From assembly GCF_003057885.1 (NCBI RefSeq), contig NZ_QAGK01000004.1, positions 124,001 to 188,000 on the forward strand: DNA of 64,000 nucleotides, read 5' to 3'. Under the pieces are notes generated by a model. That model did not search any database and was not told the DNA's origin. It was given only the letters and a program-made list of their open reading frames with translations. Each line of letters opens with the position of its first letter. Positions within the stretch are counted from its first letter, which is position 1. Below, in pieces: positions 55,201 through 63,135 of this stretch. Made by a program: the position numbers and the translations under genes. The stretch is from Oceaniglobus ichthyenteri. Lineage in GTDB: Bacteria > Pseudomonadota > Alphaproteobacteria > Rhodobacterales > Rhodobacteraceae.

Positions 55201-57658
55201 TCACATCCAGCACAATCCAACCCAGGATCGACGCGGCCAGCCACGCCACCGGCACCAAAGAGCGGCGCAGGTTGTCAAACATCTTCCAGCGTTGCAGCGC
55301 CGACAGCGGCAGCGCGGTGCCGATGAGATAGGGCAGCAATTGCCAATCGCCCCGGGTCCAACGGTGTTGGCGCGCCACTTCGGTGTCGTACCGGATCGGA
55401 AAATCCTCGACCAGTTCAACATCGGTGACCAGCGCGCAGCGCAACAGCCCGCCTTCCAACAGATCGTGACTGAGCACGGTATTTTCGCCGATCCCCTCGG
55501 CCGCCATCGCGCGAAAGGTGTCAATGTGATACAGACCTTTGCCGGTGAATGATCCTTCGCCCAAAAGATCCTGATAAACATCGGAAACGGTAAATACATA
55601 GGGGTCAAACCCCCGGTTCATCGAGAATATCCGCTGAAAGACCGACGCCTCCTTGCCGGTGGTCAGCGATGGGGTGACGCGGGGCTGCATGATGCCATAG
55701 CCACGCTGCACGGTGCCGGTTTCGGGATCGATCCGGGGCTGGTTCAGGGGATGTTCCATCTTGCCGACCAGCCGGGTCACCGCGTCGCGCGTGATCCGGG
55801 TGTCGGCGTCCAGCGTCATGATATATTTCACATCCTCAGGCAACGGCGTGTCGGGTGGCAAAAATGTTGTGTCGGTGTCGCCGCGCAGCAGGGCGTCAAG
55901 CTCCATCAGCTTGCCGCGCTTACGCTCCCATCCCATCCACACACCCTGGCCGGGGTTGAACAGACGGATGCGATGCAGCAGGAAAAACCGGGTCTTGCCA
56001 TCATGGGCATAGCGCGCCGCCAGATCGGCGATGGCGCGCCGGGCATAGGTCAGAAGGGCCTCATCCTCGTCGGTCTTTTCATGGGCGCTGTCGGGCCAGT
56101 CGCTGAGCAAGGCAAAGCTGATTTCGCCTTTGGGGTTTGACAGGTGATGCACCTCAAGCGTGCGCACCAGATCATCAATCGTATCGCGTGATCCGATCAG
56201 GCACGGCACCACCACCATGGTGCGCGCATTGGCCGGAATCCCGTCATCATAGGCATAACCGACCAGCCGGGTTGAATTTGTGACCATCGTCACTAGGGTG
56301 TTGAACAGCCCGGTTGCCGCCTCACTTGCCGGAAGCAGCGCCAGAAGCGTCAGGAAAATTGCCGCGACACCCCCGGCAGGGCCGCGTTCCAAAGCGCCGA
56401 ACGCGGCGCCGACCAACGCCAGTGTGATCACGGCCACCGGACCGGCCACCGCCAGCCAGCCCAAGGCGGTAATCCGGCGGCGCAGGCGCACGGCCAAAGG
56501 CACCCGCGCCGACAACGCGGTTTCCAGACGCGCGCGGTCAGGCCCGATGAAGAACGAGCCGACATCGCAAATCGCCGTGTCAGAATTGGCCGCGTCGGCC
56601 AAATCCAGCGCCACCTTTGCCACATCGGATTCTTCGCGCCCGGACCATTGCGCCAAATCCTCTACCACATGGCGATACTGACTTTGCGACCGGGGGTCGA
56701 GCGCGGCAAAATCCGACCGCGCGCGCAGTTGTGCATCGACCACGCCAACAGAAACCAACCACTCGGCCCAGTCGATATCGTTCAGGGTGCGCAGGCTGCG
56801 GATTACATTGCCGATCCGCACATTGGCGGCGGTCTGGCGGTTTTGTTCGGCGATCAGGGTTTCTTCGGTGTCGCTGCCGCGCGCCTGCAGGTGTGTCTCA
56901 AGCCAGGTCACGGTTTCCTGCATTCTGGCGCGCCCACCGCCCAGCCGGTATAAAAGCTGTCCGGCAAAGGCATCGTCGCGGGCGTGGGCGTCATAGTCGG
57001 GGTTGATCGCCTGTGCGCCTTCGTCGCCGTTGGTGCGCGCCAGAAGATCGGCCATCGTATCGGCATGGTTGCGCATGATGCGGGCCTGTTCGATGCCGTC
57101 AGCGATGCGCGCCAGTTCGTCAATCAGAACAAAGCGCAGCACGGCAGGCATCGCCCACAGCTCTCCGATTTTCAGGGGCGTTATGTCTTGAAACCCCTCG
57201 ACGATTGCCGAAATCCGCGGTTGCGTGACCTCGTACATCGAATGCTCGGCACAGCTTTGGGCGATCTGCATAACACGGGGAATCCGGGTGCGATGCTTGA
57301 CTGACATCACCGGAAGCTGACCAAAAAAGGCGGGTGGCAAATCCCGGCGCACCTGTTCCACGCTTTCCGCAACCAACAGATAGTTGTCGAGCAACCATTC
57401 TGCGGCGGGCGGAATAATGCCCCCGGCGGCGCTGGCGGCAAGGTTGGCACGATAGGTGTCAGAGATCATTTCGCGCGCGCGTTCGACCCTTTGGCGAAAC
57501 GCAGCCTTGTCGCGGATCGGGGGTTCGATAACGCCAGTCGATGAAATTTCCCGCCCGCAGTCATGCAATTGCTCAAGCGAGAAATACTCGTTCTCCGTTG
57601 CCGGTGGGCTGGCGGCACGAACGGCCGACGTTGGAACGACTGAGGCAAACCATTTCAT
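49232..57658 (-). CDS. ndvB: cyclic beta-1,2-glucan synthase (NdvB/Cgs type)
   Basis: This 2808-residue enzyme builds periplasmic cyclic beta-1,2-glucans from UDP-glucose. After an N-terminal soluble region and two helices near residues 410-460 comes a GT84-type glycosyltransferase domain (MTLDADTRITRDAV near residue 620; RQHRWTRGDWQLLPYL), more membrane helices, a glucoamylase-like domain (from about residue 1030) and two GH94-type phosphorylase regions, the last with GGDWNDGMNRVGE near residue 2510. The order and length match Brucella/Rhizobium Cgs. The exporter NdvA is not in the window. It is monocistronic, divergent from the sulfide:quinone reductase gene. Confidence 0.92.
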   Translation of the reverse strand: MKWFASVVPTSAVRAASPPATENEYFSLEQLHDCGREISSTGVIEPPIRDKAAFRQRVERAREMISDTYRANLAASAAGGIIPPAAEWLLDNYLLVAESVEQVRRDLPPAFFGQLPVMSVKHRTRIPRVMQIAQSCAEHSMYEVTQPRISAIVEGFQDITPLKIGELWAMPAVLRFVLIDELARIADGIEQARIMRNHADTMADLLARTNGDEGAQAINPDYDAHARDDAFAGQLLYRLGGGRARMQETVTWLETHLQARGSDTEETLIAEQNRQTAANVRIGNVIRSLRTLNDIDWAEWLVSVGVVDAQLRARSDFAALDPRSQSQYRHVVEDLAQWSGREESDVAKVALDLADAANSDTAICDVGSFFIGPDRARLETALSARVPLAVRLRRRITALGWLAVAGPVAVITLALVGAAFGALERGPAGGVAAIFLTLLALLPASEAATGLFNTLVTMVTNSTRLVGYAYDDGIPANARTMVVVPCLIGSRDTIDDLVRTLEVHHLSNPKGEISFALLSDWPDSAHEKTDEDEALLTYARRAIADLAARYAHDGKTRFFLLHRIRLFNPGQGVWMGWERKRGKLMELDALLRGDTDTTFLPPDTPLPEDVKYIMTLDADTRITRDAVTRLVGKMEHPLNQPRIDPETGTVQRGYGIMQPRVTPSLTTGKEASVFQRIFSMNRGFDPYVFTVSDVYQDLLGEGSFTGKGLYHIDTFRAMAAEGIGENTVLSHDLLEGGLLRCALVTDVELVEDFPIRYDTEVARQHRWTRGDWQLLPYLIGTALPLSALQRWKMFDNLRRSLVPVAWLAASILGWIVLDVKEATFWQILLVLSLFVSPTLTLVRDMTLLPEGTGWLANLHWLTNLIADNTAQVVLRIVFIAHTATVMADAILRTLYRLFLSHRNLLEWQAASAAPKVVRTSPFAYWSSMRWSVAISLSAVAITLALDGAWPVAAVLAAMWTVAPFVAWSVSQSAETEDQLVVSPTDRDVLRQVARRTWTYFETFVTEDQNWLPPDNFQEIPTPVIAERTSPTNIGLYLLSVVAARDFGWIAMADTVTRLEQTMASVARLDKHKGHLFNWYDTRRAAPLEPRYVSTVDSGNLAGHLIAVSAACDDWTTAHVTQFKPDFDGLRDCAGVLVNEIATIPDDRRTLRPLRHHLSERIAEFRRALARMEEEHELASVRVIGLSVIAADIETLARDYDAEIDTPNSQSVIDWAMALRRGCEARIADATLTREARDDLRARLQSLAQQAREMAFKMDFGFLLHRDRKLLSIGYRVDDDALDASAYDLLASEARLASFFGIAKGDLPTEHWFRLGRPIVPVGARGSLMSWSGSMFEYLMPTLVMQEQQGGILNQSNRLSVRRQIEHGKQRGFPWGVSESAFNARDPEMTYQYMTFGIPSLGLKRGLASQAVVAPYATILASQFQPKAAAANLARLQDMGALGRYGFYDAIDFTPARVPENESHVLVRNFMAHHHGMSIAAISNVVHEGRLRERFHSDAVIEAAELLLQERAPRAVPRKIARVEAEPVKGRAELAVQEDIIIDNPATRPNAAALLSNGHYSLLLSSRGSGRASWNGQAVTRWRPDPVEPGAGPYVFLRDTGTGEWWSATADPRPAPGETAQTVISDSKVEYHKTVGTLRSQIDIIVASDRDAEARRLTLTNTGSRDRLIEVTSYSEPVIGPADADFAHPVFSKMFVRTEISRNRQVIHAHRNPRRPDEPAMRVAHMLVDCGAGVGAAEAETDRRRFIGRGRTLGNAAVFDAGAALEGTDGFTLDPIFALRRTLLVPAGGKARLIFWTIAAPTRGELDTCVQHFLPQEMFTYEAMQAWTRSQIQLRHADSDLSEAVLFKRLASYLIWPDPGLKPTDGKYDAAPQSALWPMGISGDYPIMVLRIDTVDDIAVARKALRAQNYFYGRGLNTDLVIVNERAASYVQDLQTALEDIADITRARSQIPSARTHIFTLRRDTLADQSYDALLAAARIVLHARNGMFSTQIDRAEALAASHRNIPPSTGLVPHVRNPLVNLTKPRGPQDDLQFWNGYGGFSQTGRDYVVRLRTGQSTPQPWINVMSNGDFGAHISAEGAGFTWSRNSRDHHLTPWSNDPVINRPGETIHLTDLDSHEVFTPFAALSTRPDARYEASHSAGITQFTCSDTPLTISASQVVHPNDPVKITQISVTNDGHAQRRLRLYGYAEWVMGNSRDKTAPMLRSFADDGVLMVENPFSTQFPGRTAFLCSDAPLSSFTTNRGAFLGRGTVFLPDTVARGAALAHDAGGHGDPCAALAIDLSVAPGQTRVVTLVLGDAAGRDAALTLARRHRRGTFDAATAATTKTWDDFLNVLQVSTPDPAFDLMINRWLPYQTLACRIQARSAFYQASGAFGFRDQLQDTLSLLLHDPGLARAQILNAAARQFPEGDVQHWWLPETGAGVRTMISDDVVWLTYGIMQYIDCTADRSILDEAVPFLTGPALDPGEHDRFFQPETSQETASVYEHATRALDLAIGRTGTRGLSLILGGDWNDGMNRVGEAGRGESVWLSWFLAHALNVFAPVADARGDAARAQHWRDHLSALKQAIESAGWDGTQYLRGYYDDGTPLGSQDSVECRIDSIAQSWSVMSGQGDPARQNAVMDQVLQHLVDEDAQIVRLFTPPFANTEKEPGYIKGYPPGVRENGGQYTHAATWTVYALAMLGRGDDAKRCFDMLNPINHALTREAADLYRVEPYVAAADVYGADDKAGRGGWTWYTGSGGWLYRAGVEAILGIRRRGDRLFVAPALPSDWPGFKARLTLEGKTFDIVGTGSEIKINGTVIDPKAGIAL

Positions 57659-58131
57659 ACAGACACCTATACGAGCATTGGTTTCATCTTTTCTCTACTG
57701 GTCTTGAGGTAGGCTGTTCATCTTATGTTCTCACCGGTGCGTGGTGTCGGGATCAGGTGGGCGCCATGGCCCGTGTTGGTGCGATGGCGATCATGTTGGG
57801 AACGGTAACAGCAAAACCCGCAACTGCGCACAAAGTTCCTGAACCGGGCGGGGCAGGGCAGATGGTGCAATGGGTTGCGCGGTTCAATTCAAATAGAACG
57901 CCGCCGGTATTGGCAGGTTTTTTCAGGTTTTTGATGTTGAAAAGGGTCGTGTCACCGGGCCGGGCAAAGTGACGCGGCAAATGGATTGTGACTAAGTCAC
58001 TGAAAGCAACGGTATGGCGTGGTATACCATGGTGGTCAGGGGGCAAAACAACCGCCGGTGCCAAAAGCCAGTGCCAATTGCCCCTTGTTGCGAGAGCGTT
58101 GGCGTTTTCGTCGCTATGAAGGAGAAAGACC
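57659..58131. other. 473-base divergent gap between ndvB and the sulfide:quinone reductase gene
   Basis: No coding region is convincing here; open frames present are GC-rich shadows without ribosome sites. The interval must hold the promoters of both neighbours. It contains a 13-base palindrome (57988-58000) and a looser repeat GTCAC...GTGAC at about 57949-57971. AAGGAG precedes the reductase start. Confidence 0.6.
57988..58000. promoter_or_regulatory. 13-base palindrome upstream of the sulfide:quinone reductase gene
   Basis: GTGACT-A-AGTCAC is a perfect 6-base inverted repeat with a one-base centre, 131 bases before the start codon and far from ndvB. It is a candidate operator; the binding protein is unknown. 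Confidence 0.4.
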
Positions 58132-59433
58132 ATGAAAAGAAGAGAATTCCTGACGATTGCCGCTCTTGGGTCTGCCGCTTCGGCCCTGCCGGTGGCCCGG
58201 GGACAGGCAGCGCCCGCGCCAATAAAAACCGCCGCGCAAATCGTGATTGTCGGGGCCGGTGCGGCGGGGACGGCCCTTGCCAACCGGTTGACCGAGCGTT
58301 TGGACGGCGCGCGGATTACCATCATTGATCCGCGCACCACGCATATTTATCAGCCGGGCCTGACACTTGTTGCGACCGGGTTGAAGGCGGCCAATTACGT
58401 CACCTCGGATGAAAGCCGCTGGTTGCCCAAGGGGATTGAATGGATCGCGGAAAAAGTTGCCGCTGTTGATGCAGAGGCAAAAACCGTTTCAACCGAAGGC
58501 GGCACGACAATCCCCTATGACTGGTTGGTTCTCGCGCCCGGTCTGATTTTGGATTATGGCGCGATTGACGGGTTTTCGACCGATATGATTGGCGAAAACG
58601 GTATTGGCGCGCTGTATGGTGGGCCGGAACATGCCGCGCGCACCTGGAATGCGGCGCAGAAATTTACACAAGAAGGCGGCACAGGGGTATTTACCCGCCC
58701 CGCGACGGAAATGAAATGTGCCGGTGCGCCGCTGAAACACACGTTTCTGATTGATGACATTGCACGGCGTGCGGGAAATGCGGGCAAGATGAACATGATC
58801 TATGCCGCGCCGCAGACATCCCTTTTCGGGGTGCCGATCGTGGCCGAAAAGGTGCGGATGCTGTTTGCGGATCGCGGCGTTGACACAATGATGAGCCGCA
58901 CGCTCACCTCGATTGACGCAGGCGCGAAACGCGCCACCTTTGCCACCGCCGACGGAACCGAAGAAATCGATTATGATTACCTGCACGTTGTTCCACCCCA
59001 GCGTGCGCCGGATTTCATCCGTCAATCGGGCCTGTCCTGGGCCGACAAATGGACCGATCAGGGCTGGGTCGAGGTTGACATGGCCACCCTGCGCCATCTG
59101 CGCCACCCGGAAATCTTTGCGCTGGGCGATGTGGCCGGCGTGCCCAAGGGCAAAACCGCCGCGTCGGTCAAATGGCAGGTGCCGGTGGTCGAAGATCACA
59201 TAGTTGCCAATATTGATGGGCGGGAAGGCACCGAAACCTATGACGGCTATACCTCCTGTCCGATGATTACCCGGATTGGTCGCGCCATGTTGGTTGAGTT
59301 CGATTATCACAACAACCTGACCCCCTCTTTTCCGGGCATCATTGCCCCGCTTGAAGAGCTTTGGATCAGTTGGCTGATGAAGGAAGTGGCGCTGAAGGCC
59401 ACCTATAACGCCATGTTGCGCGGCGAAGCCTGA
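58132..59433 (+). CDS. sulfide:quinone oxidoreductase with Tat leader
   Basis: The 433-residue flavoprotein has a twin-arginine leader (KRREFLTIAALGSAAS), the FAD-binding IVIVGAGAAGTALANRL and two conserved cysteines, C196 (EMKCAGAPLKH) and C376 (GYTSCPMIT), matching the redox Cys pair of the SQR family. The C terminus (EELWISWLMKEVALK) looks like the amphipathic membrane-anchoring helix. It would oxidise sulfide to polysulfide at the periplasmic face and reduce quinone. It is the first gene of a four-gene operon; AAGGAG precedes ATG. Confidence 0.86.
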   Translation: MKRREFLTIAALGSAASALPVARGQAAPAPIKTAAQIVIVGAGAAGTALANRLTERLDGARITIIDPRTTHIYQPGLTLVATGLKAANYVTSDESRWLPKGIEWIAEKVAAVDAEAKTVSTEGGTTIPYDWLVLAPGLILDYGAIDGFSTDMIGENGIGALYGGPEHAARTWNAAQKFTQEGGTGVFTRPATEMKCAGAPLKHTFLIDDIARRAGNAGKMNMIYAAPQTSLFGVPIVAEKVRMLFADRGVDTMMSRTLTSIDAGAKRATFATADGTEEIDYDYLHVVPPQRAPDFIRQSGLSWADKWTDQGWVEVDMATLRHLRHPEIFALGDVAGVPKGKTAASVKWQVPVVEDHIVANIDGREGTETYDGYTSCPMITRIGRAMLVEFDYHNNLTPSFPGIIAPLEELWISWLMKEVALKATYNAMLRGEA

Positions 59434-59445
59434 GGAGGGCACGAT

Positions 59446-59811
59446 ATGAAAGATCTTACGTTTGGCACCTTGCTTGCCGTTTTCGAGGAAATCTTTGGTC
59501 GTTGGTTGTTCTGGCTTATGGTGGCGGTGGCCGTCATTGTGACGCTGGCCTATCTTTACGTGCTGATCCGCGACCGGTCGGTCAGTTGGAAGAAATTTCT
59601 GCTGGCGCAACTGTCGATGCCTGTCGGGGCTGTCGCGGCGGTATGGTTTTTGATGGCCATGACAAATTCGGCCCTGTCCGATCTGGGGGGGCCGATTGAT
59701 ATTATCGTTCTGCTTGGGGTTGGGGCAGCCGGGGCCATTGGCATGGCGATCCTTGTTTATACCGCCGAGGCGCTGATCGGCAGCGGCCGGACCACGGGCG
59801 AACCCGACTAA
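59446..59811 (+). CDS. small membrane protein (DUF5368-like)
   Basis: The 121-residue protein has three hydrophobic helices (about residues 18-40, 52-72 and 82-107) with a basic loop RDRSVSWKK after the first. I tentatively place it in DUF5368, a family without known function. It starts 12 bases after the SQR stop with GAGGAGG, so it is in the same operon and could be a membrane partner or quinone-site accessory of the reductase. Confidence 0.65.
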   Translation: MKDLTFGTLLAVFEEIFGRWLFWLMVAVAVIVTLAYLYVLIRDRSVSWKKFLLAQLSMPVGAVAAVWFLMAMTNSALSDLGGPIDIIVLLGVGAAGAIGMAILVYTAEALIGSGRTTGEPD

Positions 59812-59851
59812 CGGCAATCCAACCCTGAATCCGATAAAATGGAGACGAACC

Positions 59852-60337
59852 ATGTCGAACGAAAAAATCATCGAATATCTGCAGCGTGCCGTGAAAATGG
59901 AAATGACGGCCGCGCACCAATACCAGCTTCACGCCCACACCTTGGATGATTGGGGGCTGACCCGGCTTGCCGATCAGATGCGCGAGGAAATGGCCGAGGA
60001 ACTGGGCCATTCCGATATGTTCATCGCGCGGCTGATGTTTCTGAAGGCCGCGCCGGAACTGGGCTTTGACAAGGCCCCGCAAAAGGCCGACGCCTTGCCC
60101 GCCATGTTCAAGGCCGATCTTGCCGATGAAGAAGACGCCATCGCATATTATACCAAGGCGGCGATGCATGCCGGTGAAATCGGCGATATCGGCACCCGCA
60201 CCCTGTTTGAAAAGATCGTGCTTGATGAAGAGGGCCACAAGGGCTGGCTTGAGCTTCAGCTTGACCTGATCGAACGACTTGGCGAGAAGACATATAGCGC
60301 CAAGCTCGTATCCTTCGGCGACGAAACACAAGCCTAG
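59852..60337 (+). CDS. bacterioferritin-like di-iron protein lacking the haem ligand
   Basis: The 161-residue four-helix protein aligns with bacterioferritin throughout. All ferroxidase ligands are visible, offset by one from E. coli Bfr: E17, E50, H53, E93, E126 and H129. The haem-ligating Met (between the first E and H, EMxH in Bfr) is L51 here (EELGH), so haem binding is unlikely. It could store iron or act as a di-iron oxidase. GGAG precedes ATG. It lies 40 bases after the membrane protein gene in the sulfide operon. Confidence 0.83.
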   Translation: MSNEKIIEYLQRAVKMEMTAAHQYQLHAHTLDDWGLTRLADQMREEMAEELGHSDMFIARLMFLKAAPELGFDKAPQKADALPAMFKADLADEEDAIAYYTKAAMHAGEIGDIGTRTLFEKIVLDEEGHKGWLELQLDLIERLGEKTYSAKLVSFGDETQA

Positions 60338-60351
60338 CGGAGCCGCAAACC

Positions 60352-61317
60352 ATGCCCCCCCAGACCGATCAGACCCCGTTGCCGACCCGGTTGGAACATT
60401 TCCCAATCAGCATTTTTGGCATGACCATGGGCCTGTTCGGTCTGACCCTTGCCCTGCGCACCGGCGGATTTGGCCTGACGGCGACGATTGCCGCCGTTAT
60501 CGCAACCGGCGTGCTGATCCTGCTGGGCGGGTTTTTCGCGCTCAAGGCGGTGCGGCATCCCGGTTCGGTGGTGGCGGAATGGGCCCATCCGGTGCGGATG
60601 GCGTTTTTCCCGGCGATTTCCATATCTTTGATGTTGCTTGCCGCCTTTCTGCGCGAAACCAATCCCGGTCTGGCGGCGCCGATCTGGATCATTGGCGCAT
60701 TGGGGCAGGCGGTTTTGACCCTGGCGGTGATCAACACCTGGATATCGCACCGCGCTTTTGGTCCAGGGCAGCTTTCTCCCGCGTGGTTCATCCCGGCAGT
60801 GGGCAATTTGATTGCGCCGCTGGCCGGTGCTGAGTTGGGCTTTGTCGAGCTGAGCTGGTATTTCTTTGCCACCGGGCTGATTTTCTGGATCGTGCTGCTG
60901 ACGCTGGTGTTCAACCGACTGGTGTTTCACGATCCGTTGCCGGGCAAGCTGCGCCCGACACTGGTGATCCTTGTGGCGCCGCCATCGGTTGGCTTTTTGT
61001 CGTGGCTGTTGCTGAATGGTGGCGAGGTTGATTCATTCGCCCGCGTGCTTCTGAACATCGGTTATTTCTTTACCGCGCTGATTGCGCTGCAAATTCCGGC
61101 CTTGGCGAAACTCCCCTTTGCCCTGTCGTTCTGGGCGCTGTCGTTTCCGCTTGCGGCAATCACAACGGCCAGCTTTCGCTATGGCGCTCTTGTCGACTCG
61201 GGGTTTCACCGGGCGCTGGGCTATGGTCTGCTTGTCGTGCTGGTTCTGACGATACTGGGCCTTATCGCCCGCACGATCCGCGCGGCCATGGCCAATGAAA
61301 TCTGCCAGCCGGAATAA
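60352..61317 (+). CDS. SLAC1/TehA-family anion channel (TDT transporter)
   Basis: The 321-residue protein has ten hydrophobic helices, starting RLEHFPISIFGMTMGLFGL, with the central Phe-rich segments (LSWYFFATGLIFWIVLL) of the TehA/SLAC1 family. Members conduct anions such as chloride, nitrate, malate or sulfite; some confer tellurite resistance. Next to a sulfide-oxidising enzyme, sulfite or another sulfur anion is a reasonable but unproven substrate. It starts 14 bases after the ferritin-like gene and ends the operon. Confidence 0.82.
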   Translation: MPPQTDQTPLPTRLEHFPISIFGMTMGLFGLTLALRTGGFGLTATIAAVIATGVLILLGGFFALKAVRHPGSVVAEWAHPVRMAFFPAISISLMLLAAFLRETNPGLAAPIWIIGALGQAVLTLAVINTWISHRAFGPGQLSPAWFIPAVGNLIAPLAGAELGFVELSWYFFATGLIFWIVLLTLVFNRLVFHDPLPGKLRPTLVILVAPPSVGFLSWLLLNGGEVDSFARVLLNIGYFFTALIALQIPALAKLPFALSFWALSFPLAAITTASFRYGALVDSGFHRALGYGLLVVLVLTILGLIARTIRAAMANEICQPE

Positions 61318-61565
61318 TACCTTGGCCGGGCAGGGCCGTGGTTGGATGCGCTATCATCACGGTCGGGCTTACTCAAAATATGCCTGCCCGGATTTCATCC
61401 CATTGGCCTGGTCGATTGCGCAGCAAATTTGAAAATGAACAATCGGCGCGGGTGCGCGTTCTTGGAACGTGGCGGGGCAGCGTTGGCGCGGGTTGCCTTG
61501 ATAAGCTATTGTAAAGCCGAACGACTGCGCGCGCCTTGAACAGAAACTCTTGGGGGATTGACGTA

Positions 61566-63128
61566 ATGTTGAAAGACGCTGACGCGAAGCCGGATCGAGT
61601 TTCGGAAGCGGTTTCGCCCGATTCAATCTTTCAGCCGGGTGAAAATTGCTGGCGCGTGGCGCGGGCTGACAAGTTGGCGTTGATTGTTGATGCGGCAGAT
61701 TACTTTCGTGTTCTGCGCAAGGTGTTCGTTGCCGCCAAACGCGAACTGCTGCTGATCGGCTGGGACTTTGATTTCGAACTGGAAATGTTGCCGGGCGAAA
61801 GCGATGCCGACGGGTTGGCACCGGACGGGTTTCCAAATCAGCTTGGCGCATTTGTCGAAGCGATTGTCGAGCGGTCGCCGGAACTACATGTCTATCTATT
61901 AAAATGGAACGGCGCGGTGCTGGCGGCGCCGGGGCGGCTTATCCCTTCGCTTGCCTTGGGATTTTTCAGCAATGACCGGGTTCACTTTGCGCTTGATGGG
62001 CATCATCCATTCGGGGCCTGCCATCATCAAAAGATTGTGGTGGCCGATGATGCGCTTGCCTTTTGTGGCGGCATTGATGCGACCGAAGATCGATGGGACA
62101 CGTCCGAACATTTGCCAGATGATCCGCGACGGGTGCGAAAAGACGGAAGCCCGTCTGACCCCTGGCATGATGCGACCTCGGCCTTGTTCGGACCGGTGGC
62201 ATCGGCACTGGCGGAATTGTCGCGCAAACGTTGGCATCGCGCCACGGGTGAAACGCTGGAACGGCCGCAAAAGATGACAAGCCCCGCCTGGCCCGACGGT
62301 CTGAGCGTGGATGCCACCGATACCGATGTTGCGATCGCGCGCACCGAGCCGCCATTTGATGGCGATCCGTTGATAAACGAGATTGAACAGCTTTATCTTG
62401 ACGGAATCCGAGCGGCCAAACACACGATCTATATCGAATCTCAATATTTTGCCGCCGAAACCATCTGTGCGGCGCTCAAGCAGCGCCTGCAGGAACATGA
62501 TGGCCCCGAAATCGTTGTGATCAACCCGAAAACCGCGCAGTCGCAATTAGAAGATGACGCAATGCATGTGCTGCGCGAGCGGATGATTGAACACCTGAGA
62601 GACGCCGACCACCAAGACAGATTTCGCATTTATTACCCGGTCACAAAGGCCGATCAGCCGATCTATGTGCATGCCAAGATCATGATCATTGATGATTGTT
62701 TGCTGCGGCTTGGGTCAAGCAATATCAATGACCGCTCGATGGGGTTTGATACGGAATGTGACGTGGCAATTGAAGGCCCCGGCGCGCTGATCACTGATTT
62801 TCGAACCCGGCTTTTGTCAGAACACCTTGGCGTTTCGCCACAAGAGTTTGGCGATGCCTCGACGGAGAAGGGGCGCCTTATTCCCACAATTCAACGGCTG
62901 AATGCGCCAAAAGGCCGGGGTTTGCGCGTTGTATCCCGCGATGCGGAAACCATGGTTGGCGGGTTTCTTGCCAAGACCCGCCTGTTGGACCCGCGCTATC
63001 ACCCCGGTGAGGTGACATCAGCCGGGCAGGGGCTGCGCCCGCGTCATCTTGTGTTTGCTCTTGGGGGGGCTGTGTTGGGATGGCTCGCCTGGCGAAAATG
63101 GGGCGGTCGCGGTGGGCCCGAAGGCTGA
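61566..63128 (+). CDS. phospholipase D-like protein (cardiolipin synthase-related)
   Basis: The 520-residue protein has two HKD motifs, HHQKIVVADDALAFCGG (near residue 163) and HAKIMIIDDCLLRLGSSN (near residue 370), each with the trailing Gly/Ser-Asn pattern of PLD enzymes, and a C-terminal hydrophobic segment (LVFALGGAVLGWLAW). It probably cleaves or transfers phosphatidyl groups at the membrane. ATG at 61566 was preferred for GGGGG about ten bases upstream; an ATG ten codons earlier is possible. A 248-base gap separates it from the channel gene. Confidence 0.83.
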   Translation: MLKDADAKPDRVSEAVSPDSIFQPGENCWRVARADKLALIVDAADYFRVLRKVFVAAKRELLLIGWDFDFELEMLPGESDADGLAPDGFPNQLGAFVEAIVERSPELHVYLLKWNGAVLAAPGRLIPSLALGFFSNDRVHFALDGHHPFGACHHQKIVVADDALAFCGGIDATEDRWDTSEHLPDDPRRVRKDGSPSDPWHDATSALFGPVASALAELSRKRWHRATGETLERPQKMTSPAWPDGLSVDATDTDVAIARTEPPFDGDPLINEIEQLYLDGIRAAKHTIYIESQYFAAETICAALKQRLQEHDGPEIVVINPKTAQSQLEDDAMHVLRERMIEHLRDADHQDRFRIYYPVTKADQPIYVHAKIMIIDDCLLRLGSSNINDRSMGFDTECDVAIEGPGALITDFRTRLLSEHLGVSPQEFGDASTEKGRLIPTIQRLNAPKGRGLRVVSRDAETMVGGFLAKTRLLDPRYHPGEVTSAGQGLRPRHLVFALGGAVLGWLAWRKWGGRGGPEG

Positions 63129-63135
63129 CCCGCTG

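Noticed and set aside
57541-57972. 143-codon frame in the ndvB-SQR gap
   Set aside because: It overlaps the 5' end of ndvB on the opposite strand, has no ribosome site and no familiar motif.
58489-59871. 460-codon open frame on the minus strand opposite the sulfide:quinone reductase
   Set aside because: It is antisense to a clear gene, has no recognisable domain or ribosome site and arises from GC-rich third positions.
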